This document shows positions 26,698 to 34,987 of a stretch of DNA of 64,000 nucleotides, piece by piece; position 1 is the first letter of the stretch; each line of letters starts with the position of its first letter. Both the position numbers and the translations under genes were made by a program. The notes beneath the pieces are model-generated. The model had not been told where the DNA came from. It was given only the letters and a program-made list of their open reading frames with translations, and did no database searches. The stretch is taken from assembly GCA_947626415.1 (NCBI GenBank), contig CANQSA010000008.1:1-64000 (forward strand). Reading direction: 5' to 3'. Origin of the DNA: an uncultured Lachnospiraceae bacterium (lineage in GTDB: Bacteria; Bacillota; Clostridia; Lachnospirales; Lachnospiraceae).

Positions 26698-27114
26698 TTA
26701 ATTAATGGGATGACCGTCAGGGCATATATGATCACAATACAACACTGCACTGGTAACTGCCAACCCTGGATCAGCGGTAACACATACATCACCCAAACCA
26801 ATCTTATCATTTTCATTCTGATGATAAGAATAATCGATCTTAATCTTATTGGTTCCATCACCAGACTTCAGCGTACCTTGAGAGCTACCATAGGTAACCG
26901 GTAAATTAAAGGACAATACCAGTTCCTGATTACCTCCATGATGGCCATCACCTGCCGTATGGACTCCGTTTACCTGAATCCGGTAATCTACACGACCAAG
27001 CTGCGGGGTCTGATGAATCTCAGTGGTAACCTTATAGCAATCGCCGCTTGCTGCGTATACGCCTTCTGCCAGTTCCTCATTTGCCAATACCATTGGCTTA
27101 ACGTACTTTTCCAT
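26698..27114 (-). CDS. leader-bearing small protein, putative modified-peptide precursor 2
   Basis: 138 residues from ATG 27114, with AAGGAGG nine bases upstream. The conserved block is MEKYVKPMVLANEELAEGVY plus AASG. The remainder is rich in polar strands (GRVDYRIQVNG, ELVLSFNLPVTYG, NKIKIDYSYHQNEND) and includes a HTAGDGHHGG stretch. Cysteines occur in CYKV, VCVTAD and YCDHICPDGHP. No signal peptide. It lies 140 bases after the nucleotidyltransferase gene, at the end of the pel-type gene run, with a terminator behind it. Both leader proteins are much larger than a typical RiPP core, so they may be small exported proteins carrying a leader-type tag. Confidence 0.82.
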   Translation of the reverse strand: MEKYVKPMVLANEELAEGVYAASGDCYKVTTEIHQTPQLGRVDYRIQVNGVHTAGDGHHGGNQELVLSFNLPVTYGSSQGTLKSGDGTNKIKIDYSYHQNENDKIGLGDVCVTADPGLAVTSAVLYCDHICPDGHPIN

Positions 27115-27191
27115 TACTTAAAACCTCCTTTTTCTTACCATTTTTCATGTTATCATATTGTTTATGTAATCTGAATATTTACGCTATACTA

Positions 27192-27220
27192 ATCTTAAAG
27201 CAAGAATTTCCATCTGTAAA
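27192..27220 (-). promoter_or_regulatory. possible promoter of small-protein gene 2
   Basis: Minus-strand TTTACA (27215-27220), 17-base spacer, TAAGAT (27192-27197). The -35 and spacing match those of small-protein gene 1, which suggests shared control. A second -10-like TATGAT lies closer to the start, so the assignment is open. Confidence 0.45.
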
Positions 27221-27256
27221 TATTAATAATCAACAAAAAATCACTATTTTTTTTAG

Positions 27257-28501
27257 CTATTTTGTATAATCTCTTCGAAACAGATACATCTGTTCTATCA
27301 ACCGGCTCCTGTCGCCTGCTTTTTTTAAAATCTCTATCGTAGATATGTTCCGTATCTTCTTATTATTATACAGAAAGCGCAGAAGCGTAACCGGCCAGAG
27401 TACGGGCCACAGCCAGATATGTTTCCCTGCGTTGGGATAGTTCAGGCGCATCTGATGATGAAATTCCCGGATATAATCGGAAATCCGATTGCTCCGAAGC
27501 ACCACCATCCGGTCTTTTTCGGATTTGCCAAACTCCTCTGCGTCCAGAATCTCCATCAGAAATTCCCGGCAGACCGATCTCGGATTCAGCACACAGAACA
27601 AGCCGCCTGCAAAGAAAATCCTGTTATTCTGCAGCATCAGCCCATCCGGACCGGACCCACGCAGGCCCAGATAATGGACGCAGACTGAAGTGATCATTCG
27701 GGAAAACCCGACCAGTCTCGCTTCCCGAAGCAATTCCAGATATAACTTGATCTCCGCCGTATCCACCGGACGGTTCCAGAATACCACCCAGTCGCACAAC
27801 AGCTTCAGACCAAAGCCCGAACGCAGAAAATGCTGCAGCATATGCAAAAGAAGTTCAAACGCCAGATAGCCGTCAGACAGAACCGGCAGGGTTACGCCCA
27901 TGATATCCTTATTCTCCACATGCGCCGCCATTTTCGGGATCAGCTTCTTTAAATACCGGTTGATCCGCTCATTGTCAAAGGGCTCCGCCAGTAAAATATG
28001 CATTTCCAACTCTATTCCATCCTGACCCTCCATCGCCAGATGGTGATTGGCAGTCTGCTCTTCCAGAACCGTAAATCCGTTTTTCAATAAGATATGCTTT
28101 GCGGTCTCCAAAGTGTCCGCGTCTAACAGCAGAATATCCACATCCCCGGACTTGCGCAGTTCCGGCACCGGATAATACATGGCTGCGGACGCTCCCTTCA
28201 GCAGTACAGCCGGTATCTGATTTTCTTTCAGCAGATTTAATACATACTTACTGAAAAACAATAAATGATAGCTCTGCAGTACAACCTTTTGACTGCCGGC
28301 CTGAATCTGCGCCATCTGCGCTTCCGAAACCGGCTGTTTTTCCAGAACCGGATATAAAAGCGGCAGGATCTTATGGCGCTCCGCCTGGTCGATCAGCTGC
28401 TCCCAATCCGGCTCTGCGTGCCGAAATCCCCAGCTTCTCCCGGATAACGCCGGAGCAATCATAGAAATCATGGCTTTTTCTTCATAAGTGATCTGTCTCA
28501 T
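27257..28501 (-). CDS. NTP_transf_5-type nucleotidyltransferase family protein
   Basis: 414 residues. The nucleotidyltransferase core is seen as LLKGASAAMYYP, then KSGDVDILLLD with its Asp pair, and later DGIELEMHI. N-terminal and C-terminal parts are helical. This family often stands beside PqqD-type and HprK-like genes, in lasso-peptide and exopolysaccharide settings, and is thought to add a nucleotide or a sugar-like group; the substrate is not known. Its start overlaps the flippase stop by four bases, so it belongs to the same operon. It is the main link between the polysaccharide genes and the small-protein gene that follows. Confidence 0.85.
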   Translation of the reverse strand: MRQITYEEKAMISMIAPALSGRSWGFRHAEPDWEQLIDQAERHKILPLLYPVLEKQPVSEAQMAQIQAGSQKVVLQSYHLLFFSKYVLNLLKENQIPAVLLKGASAAMYYPVPELRKSGDVDILLLDADTLETAKHILLKNGFTVLEEQTANHHLAMEGQDGIELEMHILLAEPFDNERINRYLKKLIPKMAAHVENKDIMGVTLPVLSDGYLAFELLLHMLQHFLRSGFGLKLLCDWVVFWNRPVDTAEIKLYLELLREARLVGFSRMITSVCVHYLGLRGSGPDGLMLQNNRIFFAGGLFCVLNPRSVCREFLMEILDAEEFGKSEKDRMVVLRSNRISDYIREFHHQMRLNYPNAGKHIWLWPVLWPVTLLRFLYNNKKIRNISTIEILKKAGDRSRLIEQMYLFRRDYTK

Positions 28502-30039
28502 GTCCTTTTCCTCCGCTTATTCACCAACTGTTTTAATTTCCCCAGCAAGAAACGAAATTCCTTGTTCCTGATATAGCACAGCAGGAAAATCAGATTGGGG
28601 ATCAGAATACAGATCGCCAGCCGGATCCCCAAAACCGCCCATATCGTTCCCTTTACCGTAACGCACAGGAAATCCGCGGCGGCCCACGCGATGCCGATGA
28701 TCAGCGTATAGATCCCGTAACGCAGGAAATAATTCCAGACCGAACACTGCAGATGGTGCTTATACAGTACCCACGGTTCTACCCAGACGGAAGTCAGAAG
28801 AGAACTGAACAGTGTGCCCAGGAAAACGCCTACCGTTCCGAAATGCTGCGCCAGCACAATGGAGATCACCAGATTGAGCACGGCCTCGGCAATGGATTTA
28901 TAGCGGTCATACCAGAACAGCCCCAGCGAATCCCGGAATACCAGCGTCGCCTGCCGCATTCCTGTAATAAAGAAATTCAGACACAATACAAAGACAACGG
29001 TCTTGCCAAACAGATATTGTTTTCCAAAACTGATCTCCACAAACGGATTCAGCAGTTCATACAGACAGATCGCCGCGAATCCGTACATCCACTGACCGAT
29101 AAAGAAAGACGCCTCAAAGATCCGTTTTACCCGTTCTCTGCCTGCCGTTACGCCCAGGTTTCCTACACTTGCGGTGATTCCCTGGAACATCTGGTTTAAC
29201 ACCTGACGGACAGAACCGATCAGCAGATAATAGTTGGAATAGCAGCCGACACTTACGATTCCCACAATAGAGGAGAGCAGCAGATTATCCGTATTGTTGA
29301 CGACCACCGTTCCCACCTTGTGCATCAGCATCGCGCGGATGTTCTGGAAAATATTGTGTTTCTCTTCCTTTTCAAGCGGCTGTATTGTTTTATCCTTTAA
29401 ATACGGATATAACTGATTCGCCTTTCTGGAAATACACAGATTATTCCCCAGCGTACAGATCAGATAGATCGTCAGAAACAGAATAAAATTCTTGGTCCAC
29501 AACAGGATCACGATCTGCGCCACATCCTGGATCAATAAAAACACCGTCTGGTAGATTACGCCGACATACAGCATCTGATGCGCGTCGATCAAAGTCCGCT
29601 TGTAGATCAGCAGATAGGAGCAGACCGAGTTTGCCAGATACATCAGATAAATGAGGATCAGATGGTCTACTTCCGGCTGATTTTTGATCAGGACGTCCAT
29701 AAACGGAATGATCGCCAGGCCCACCACCAGCACGATCGCCGCTACGATCCGGTAAAACCAGCAGTACATCCGCATCAGGGATTTCTGTTTTTCAATATCC
29801 TTTTCGGCAATGGGCTTATAAAGCGCATAGGTGATCGCAGTCCCCACGCCCAGCTCCGACAGCGCCAGCACATTTAAAATATCCGAAAACAGTCCGTTGA
29901 CGCCGACATAGGCTTCGCTCAGCACATGGGTAAATACCACTCTGGTAATAAATCCCATTAAGATCGCTATGATTCTGGACGCCATGGCCGCCGTTGTATT
30001 CCGCATGGAATATTCCGTTCTGCTCTGCTCCTGTTCCAT
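28498..30039 (-). CDS. polysaccharide flippase (MATE/MOP superfamily)
   Basis: 513 residues with about fourteen membrane helices. The start, MASRIIAILMGFITRVVFTH and VNGLFSDILNVLALSELGVG, and the inner IGIVSVGCYSNYYLLIGSVRQVL match Wzx-like oligosaccharide flippases. It would move lipid-linked or precursor glycan across the membrane. AAAGGAG stands upstream of the ATG. It overlaps the nucleotidyltransferase by four bases and follows the Stealth-type gene by 22 bases. It is distinct from PelG of the same cluster, so two export routes are encoded. Confidence 0.9.
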   Translation of the reverse strand: MEQEQSRTEYSMRNTTAAMASRIIAILMGFITRVVFTHVLSEAYVGVNGLFSDILNVLALSELGVGTAITYALYKPIAEKDIEKQKSLMRMYCWFYRIVAAIVLVVGLAIIPFMDVLIKNQPEVDHLILIYLMYLANSVCSYLLIYKRTLIDAHQMLYVGVIYQTVFLLIQDVAQIVILLWTKNFILFLTIYLICTLGNNLCISRKANQLYPYLKDKTIQPLEKEEKHNIFQNIRAMLMHKVGTVVVNNTDNLLLSSIVGIVSVGCYSNYYLLIGSVRQVLNQMFQGITASVGNLGVTAGRERVKRIFEASFFIGQWMYGFAAICLYELLNPFVEISFGKQYLFGKTVVFVLCLNFFITGMRQATLVFRDSLGLFWYDRYKSIAEAVLNLVISIVLAQHFGTVGVFLGTLFSSLLTSVWVEPWVLYKHHLQCSVWNYFLRYGIYTLIIGIAWAAADFLCVTVKGTIWAVLGIRLAICILIPNLIFLLCYIRNKEFRFLLGKLKQLVNKRRKRT

Positions 30040-30061
30040 TTTCTACGGCTCCTTTAGCTTA

Positions 30062-31078
30062 TCATTTCTCAAATGAACACGGGGACGGCAGAATCTCTGC
30101 GAACGCCCGGTCGATTTCTCTGCTGACGCGCTCAAATTCAATCGGCACGTTCGCGTCGTTGATACAGATCATTTTGGCTTTTTGGCTTTTGATCGCCTTA
30201 AATAAGGCCTGATTGCTGTTATCTACATTAAAATACCGGAAATTTTTCTGCACATTTTTCGGAAAGAAATTACCGCTTAACTTCTGCCATTCCCGGAACA
30301 GATAATCTGTCACGTCATCCTTATCCCGAAACCGGTGTCGGGAGGTTTCCAGTAAAACCGCTTCTTCTTTTTCCCACAATTCTTCAAACGTCTGTCTGCA
30401 GAATGGCGCCGCCCCGTGAACCGTATAAAATCCCGTGAGCAGCGGGAAGGCCAGTTCCAGCATATTATAAAAGAAATACAGCGGCGGATATCCGATCTTA
30501 AAATAAGCGCCCGGCTGTTTCCGGATATTCTCCCGCTTCTTAAAATACTTGCATAATACCAGCGAATTATTTAAAAATAAATGCGACATCACGGGATTGG
30601 CCGGATTCGCCACCACCGGCTGAAAAGCCAGCATATCACAGGGTTTCCCGTCCTGGAAAAAATCCGTTTTGTGCAGCGGCCTTAAAAGAAACATATCATC
30701 ATTAAAATACACAAAATGCTCAGATAATCCTTTTATTTTATGTAAATAAATCTCCAGCACATTGCAGTTAAATACCGGCAGGAATTCCGTAGGAATATAA
30801 TCCTCATGCCTTACAATGTGCAGTTTGGGATTGTCTGTATTCAGCCAGGAAGGCAGGTGCCCCCATGTGATAAAGTGAATCTTTCTTACCCAGGGCGCGT
30901 ATCGCTCTACGCCCCGGAACCAGTACTTTAACAGGCCCCAGTCCCGGTACCGTTCCTCCCGGTCGTCTGTCTCCTGTTTCGGCTGGTATTTTGCTTTTTC
31001 CGCCCGCCATGCCGGGTCTCCGCCGTCCACCCAGGTAATGACAAAATCAATTGGTCCTTGTTTTTGCTTTTGCTGCAT
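30062..31078 (-). CDS. Stealth-type capsular polysaccharide phosphotransferase
   Basis: 338 residues with the conserved regions of Stealth/CpsY-like proteins: CR1 IDFVITWVDGGDPAW at the very start, CR2 around HFVYFNDDMFLLRPL, and CR3/CR4 around TVHGAAPFCRQTFEELW and FREWQKLSGNF. Members join hexose-1-phosphate units into capsule- or teichoic-acid-like polymers. AGAGGTGA stands upstream of the ATG. In this operon it suggests that the polymer, or a second polymer, carries phosphodiester-linked sugars. Confidence 0.9.
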   Translation of the reverse strand: MQQKQKQGPIDFVITWVDGGDPAWRAEKAKYQPKQETDDREERYRDWGLLKYWFRGVERYAPWVRKIHFITWGHLPSWLNTDNPKLHIVRHEDYIPTEFLPVFNCNVLEIYLHKIKGLSEHFVYFNDDMFLLRPLHKTDFFQDGKPCDMLAFQPVVANPANPVMSHLFLNNSLVLCKYFKKRENIRKQPGAYFKIGYPPLYFFYNMLELAFPLLTGFYTVHGAAPFCRQTFEELWEKEEAVLLETSRHRFRDKDDVTDYLFREWQKLSGNFFPKNVQKNFRYFNVDNSNQALFKAIKSQKAKMICINDANVPIEFERVSREIDRAFAEILPSPCSFEK

Positions 31079-31107
31079 TGCAAATCACCTCTTTTCAATC
31101 AAATCTT

Positions 31108-32547
31108 TTATTTTAAATTGACAGTACCCAGACAATAGCCTTTTTCTGTCTCTTCCTGTTCATTCGCGAACTGAATACGCGCTCCGCTGTCCGTATCTTC
31201 CACATAAAAATATACCATGTACTCCGTTTTTTCCAAGCCGGTCAGAGAAAATTCCCTCTGCAGGGTAAGCTCCCGTTCTGTCTCATTTCCCCCTGTCAAT
31301 TCCCGCAGATCCTGGTTTATTTTCACCGTATGCGCTTCTCCTGTTTCTTCATTGACCAGTACAAGTCTGATCTCCTGATCCTGATATATCGGCGCAAAGC
31401 CCACATTCTGCATCGTAACCTCGACAGACAAACTGTCCTTCCAGAAATCATAAGCCATTTCCGCCTTCCGGATCAGGAAACGGTACCCCAAATGAAGCTG
31501 AATATAGGTATATCCGTCCATACCGGAGAAGCAATCTCCGGTTTCAACTGTGGTTTTTTCCCATTTTTCAAACACATTCCGGTCATAATCCTGATTCAGA
31601 TACGTAACATGCATGGTCGCCAGATCCTTCAGCGCCGTTTCAAAATCGTTGACCGGATTCTCGTTAATCACCTCGCCGCCGTTTGGTACATATTTACAAA
31701 GCTCTTCCTGGAATGCCAGTTCATCTTCCCGATTCCACGGATTGGTAATGTCCGCCTCTTCTTTTGTCTTGCTCCCGTAAGTTCCGTAATCTCCTTCATT
31801 GCCGAGCATTCCATCATTAAACAGGCTTAACCGTCCTGCCAATATACCGGCAGCGGACAGGCCTTCTTTCGTCGGATTGTCTGTCTGCGTAATGATTCTC
31901 CACTGGGCGGGCATCCGCACAGCCAGATAATCGGACTCATCCGTTACTGCGGCAAGCTGTGCGGCAAGCTGCCGCAGATTCTCATGGGAAAGATACCGGG
32001 TTCCGTTCATTTCTCCCCAGTTTCCAATAAAAATCCCCTGAAATACAAAAATCTGTTTGGAATGTCTGCGCAAAATTTCTTCCAGCTGGCGCATATGCTC
32101 CAATATAATATCGATGCTCTCCGGTTCGTATTTTTCATTTTCTCCATTCCAGTCGTATAAAAACCGGATGATCAGCTGCTTATCCAACCGCTCCAGCGCC
32201 TGAAACAATTCTTCAATATGTCCCAACCCCGCATCCGATATTGCTCCATCCCTATAATTCTGCAAATTGATCTGGATCATGGTCAGACTGGTTTCCGTAT
32301 CATGGGCAAACCGCTGGGCGATCTGCTGGGCATAGTCCTCCCCCTCGTCCGTAATATAAAATCCATGCATCAGATACATCCCCCGGTTGGGATTTCTCAA
32401 TACACGGGCGGACTCTGTAAACGGGTTCGTCTGGATTTCCACGTTCCAGTTTCGGTCTTTTATCACCAGATATGCCATCCCGCCCAACAATGTGAGTACA
32501 CAAAGGACAACGATAATCGTTCTTATTTTCTTCCAATTCATCTTCAT
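31108..32547 (-). CDS. membrane-anchored DUF4874/DUF4832-like protein A
   Basis: 479 residues: an N-terminal transmembrane helix (TIIVVLCVLTLLGGMAYLVI, about 10-29), then an outer domain that begins VLRNPNRGMYLMHGFYI and contains LTMIQINLQNYRD, FLYDWNGENEKYEPE and FIGNWGEMNGTRYL. This is a TIM-barrel-like glycosidase-type fold (DUF4874) followed by a beta-sandwich (DUF4832). Activity is not known. Its relative lies at 34988-36319, with the large membrane protein between them. It overlaps the upstream stop by four bases. Confidence 0.8.
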   Translation of the reverse strand: MKMNWKKIRTIIVVLCVLTLLGGMAYLVIKDRNWNVEIQTNPFTESARVLRNPNRGMYLMHGFYITDEGEDYAQQIAQRFAHDTETSLTMIQINLQNYRDGAISDAGLGHIEELFQALERLDKQLIIRFLYDWNGENEKYEPESIDIILEHMRQLEEILRRHSKQIFVFQGIFIGNWGEMNGTRYLSHENLRQLAAQLAAVTDESDYLAVRMPAQWRIITQTDNPTKEGLSAAGILAGRLSLFNDGMLGNEGDYGTYGSKTKEEADITNPWNREDELAFQEELCKYVPNGGEVINENPVNDFETALKDLATMHVTYLNQDYDRNVFEKWEKTTVETGDCFSGMDGYTYIQLHLGYRFLIRKAEMAYDFWKDSLSVEVTMQNVGFAPIYQDQEIRLVLVNEETGEAHTVKINQDLRELTGGNETERELTLQREFSLTGLEKTEYMVYFYVEDTDSGARIQFANEQEETEKGYCLGTVNLK

Positions 32548-34967
32548 AATGTCAAATTATATAAAAACTGGGGGTTCTGCCTGAAATAATAGCAGACAAA
32601 ATCTTCATCTTCATAATATACCTTCAATTCATTTCCGTATAAATCCGAAAACTTCTTACACCATTCATACATTTTGGATTCCAGAATAGTCCGGCTTTCC
32701 AGATCGGAATACATCTGGGATTCCTTCGCGAATAGCCGCATTGGTCTCATCGCGTCTACAGTGGAAATATGGCTTGCCATAATTTCCGGACACTGGCTGA
32801 AGTATGCATTGTATAAACTGGGATACTTCTCTTCCGCCAGCCAGAACGGTCCCGCAAAGAAGTGGCTCTGGGCATATTTAAGCGGATTCTTTTCAACAAA
32901 CAGGAATACATATTCTGTCGGTAAATAATATTCTGCTTTGCTCAGATTCCTGAGAAATGTCACCAGTTCTTCATGCCGCCCGTACTGGATCAGTGGATAG
33001 AGTTCATCGGTAGGCGATACTACCGTATACGTGTTTTGCGGCAGTTCTTCAATAATGTTGTTGGTCACATCCACAGCGGCATTGTATCTGGTCAGCTCGT
33101 AGTATAAATATCCGTGCAGATTCCCGGTCACCAGGATCACAAGGTAAACCGCGATACAGCCTCCTGCGGAGATAAGCTGCAAAACCATATCTTTCTTACA
33201 GCACTGCCGAAGCAGGGAAAACAGCATATCTGCCGGCATTGCCACAACCACGATCAGCAGCATATGCTCCGTGGAGCACAGACGGGAACCGGCGATCAGT
33301 TCAGGCAGTCCGATAAACGGCGCGGCATACAGGATCATAAAAACAACCGAAGCGCAGACCATAGGCGGATAACCGTCAAAATAATTACCCGGGATCGTAC
33401 TTCTGGCTTTTCCCCTGCACAGGATCCCGTGAATGCAGCGGTAAACAAACCAGAGAATGAGTGCCAGCCCGGATAAAACCACTAGTCCTACAGCCCGGCT
33501 CTGTTCGTACAGCGTTCTATAGCCAAATTTATAGATTCCGGTCAGCTTGTCCCCTGCAAACTTCCACACTTTTCCCAGGAATTCTTTTCCTTTGTCAAAC
33601 AGGGACTTCTCCGGAACCGTCACCCCACCGGTCTGTCCGGGCGTACTCTGGGCGCCAGTCTCTCCCGACGGACTTGTGGGAGTCTGTGTCTGGCCGAACG
33701 ACTGATTCTGATTCTGGTTCTGATTCTGTGCCTGCTGGGTTCTTCCTTCTTCCGTCCCGGTTCCTTCTATGACGCTCATCGCCCAGCCGATGGAACCCTG
33801 AAACGGGATTCCCGAAATCAGAGCGCAGGCCATTGGCGTAGCCGCTACGATAATTCCGCCGAAAGCGGCCGCCAGCAGCGGCACAAAATGTTCTTTGCTG
33901 AAAATGCTGCGCAGCTGAAACAAGGCAAACAACAGACAGAGGAAAAACGCCATAATCGTAGTATAAAAATGAACTGCAAAAGATGCTGTCAGAGAAGCGG
34001 CAAACAAAAACAAATCCTCATTCCACACCCAGAGCCTGCGCAGTTTTGTCCTTGGTTCTCCGCGCTTTCGCTTGTATTTTCCATGCCTTCCCTTCAAATA
34101 ACGGAATAAGAACAGGGCGCATAAAAACTGTGTATATAGCCCGTACTCCTGTGGCAACGTCCACTGCAGACGGGACATACTGAATACCTCGTCAATACAA
34201 TTCAGATCTATAGTCAGGAAAATCACCAGCACCAGAATCGGCGTATATCTCCAGCGAAATATTTCCTTCATCAGACAGTACGCGGACAGCAAAAAGACAA
34301 GGGAATGAATACCTCCCAGAAACAGCAGACAACTGTAAAGCCGAATACCTGATGTCATATGCATCAGATACACGACGCAATGCATACCCTCCGGATATAC
34401 ACCGGCCTGGAATACCTCTCCCTGCATCAGTCCATAGATCCAGGCGTGATGTACATACATATCGCCGAATCCGTAAGAATAATCCTGCAATGCCCCATAA
34501 CTGAAATAAAAGACGCCGTAAGCCAGGACGACAAAAAGCAGTCCATACTCCAGCATTTTGCCATGCAGACTCCGCCACGCTGTCCGGATCCCAAGAATCA
34601 TCTGCTGTTTCAGCGCACGGACTGTTCTTAAAAAGAACTGTTTTAAGCCATAGGTTCCTGCCAACAGCTTCTGCAGTCCTTTTTTCTGATTTTTTTTCAA
34701 AAACAGTTTTTCCCTGATACTGTAAAGCAGCGTTCCGTATAACACCAGATTAATGGTCCACACATTCAGTATATGCAATAATCCAAAACCCAGGACTACC
34801 GTGTTAATAATGACCACCTGAACAGTTACACAAAAGCAGAATCGAAACGTTCTGCTTTTTTTACGCAGATAACTCCGAAAAATAACAGAAGGCCAAACAA
34901 ACATTATAAAAAGATAAAACAATAATACTTTTGTAAATTCGAATATCCAATATAACGTAGTCATCAT
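32544..34967 (-). CDS. large multi-pass membrane protein of the exopolysaccharide cluster
   Basis: 807 residues with about twelve or more membrane helices in two blocks. Between them (about residues 410-480) is a low-complexity stretch (QAQNQNQNQNQSFGQTQTPT) rich in Gln, Asn, Thr and Pro, probably a linker. The plan resembles GT-C-type or DUF6541-like proteins, but I cannot name the family. The C-terminal 130 residues are soluble and contain PTDELYPLIQYGRHEELV, typical of an outside domain. It lies between two DUF4832-like genes with overlapping ends, so it is likely part of polymer synthesis or export. Confidence 0.7.
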   Translation of the reverse strand: MMTTLYWIFEFTKVLLFYLFIMFVWPSVIFRSYLRKKSRTFRFCFCVTVQVVIINTVVLGFGLLHILNVWTINLVLYGTLLYSIREKLFLKKNQKKGLQKLLAGTYGLKQFFLRTVRALKQQMILGIRTAWRSLHGKMLEYGLLFVVLAYGVFYFSYGALQDYSYGFGDMYVHHAWIYGLMQGEVFQAGVYPEGMHCVVYLMHMTSGIRLYSCLLFLGGIHSLVFLLSAYCLMKEIFRWRYTPILVLVIFLTIDLNCIDEVFSMSRLQWTLPQEYGLYTQFLCALFLFRYLKGRHGKYKRKRGEPRTKLRRLWVWNEDLFLFAASLTASFAVHFYTTIMAFFLCLLFALFQLRSIFSKEHFVPLLAAAFGGIIVAATPMACALISGIPFQGSIGWAMSVIEGTGTEEGRTQQAQNQNQNQNQSFGQTQTPTSPSGETGAQSTPGQTGGVTVPEKSLFDKGKEFLGKVWKFAGDKLTGIYKFGYRTLYEQSRAVGLVVLSGLALILWFVYRCIHGILCRGKARSTIPGNYFDGYPPMVCASVVFMILYAAPFIGLPELIAGSRLCSTEHMLLIVVVAMPADMLFSLLRQCCKKDMVLQLISAGGCIAVYLVILVTGNLHGYLYYELTRYNAAVDVTNNIIEELPQNTYTVVSPTDELYPLIQYGRHEELVTFLRNLSKAEYYLPTEYVFLFVEKNPLKYAQSHFFAGPFWLAEEKYPSLYNAYFSQCPEIMASHISTVDAMRPMRLFAKESQMYSDLESRTILESKMYEWCKKFSDLYGNELKVYYEDEDFVCYYFRQNPQFLYNLTL

Positions 34968-34987
34968 TTAACTCCCTGTGCCTGCAA

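Noticed and set aside
21022..28501. Lasso-peptide cluster
   Set aside because: PqqD, HprK-like kinase and exporter fit, but no asparagine-synthetase-like cyclase or transglutaminase-like protease is encoded, and the small proteins are far longer than lasso precursors.
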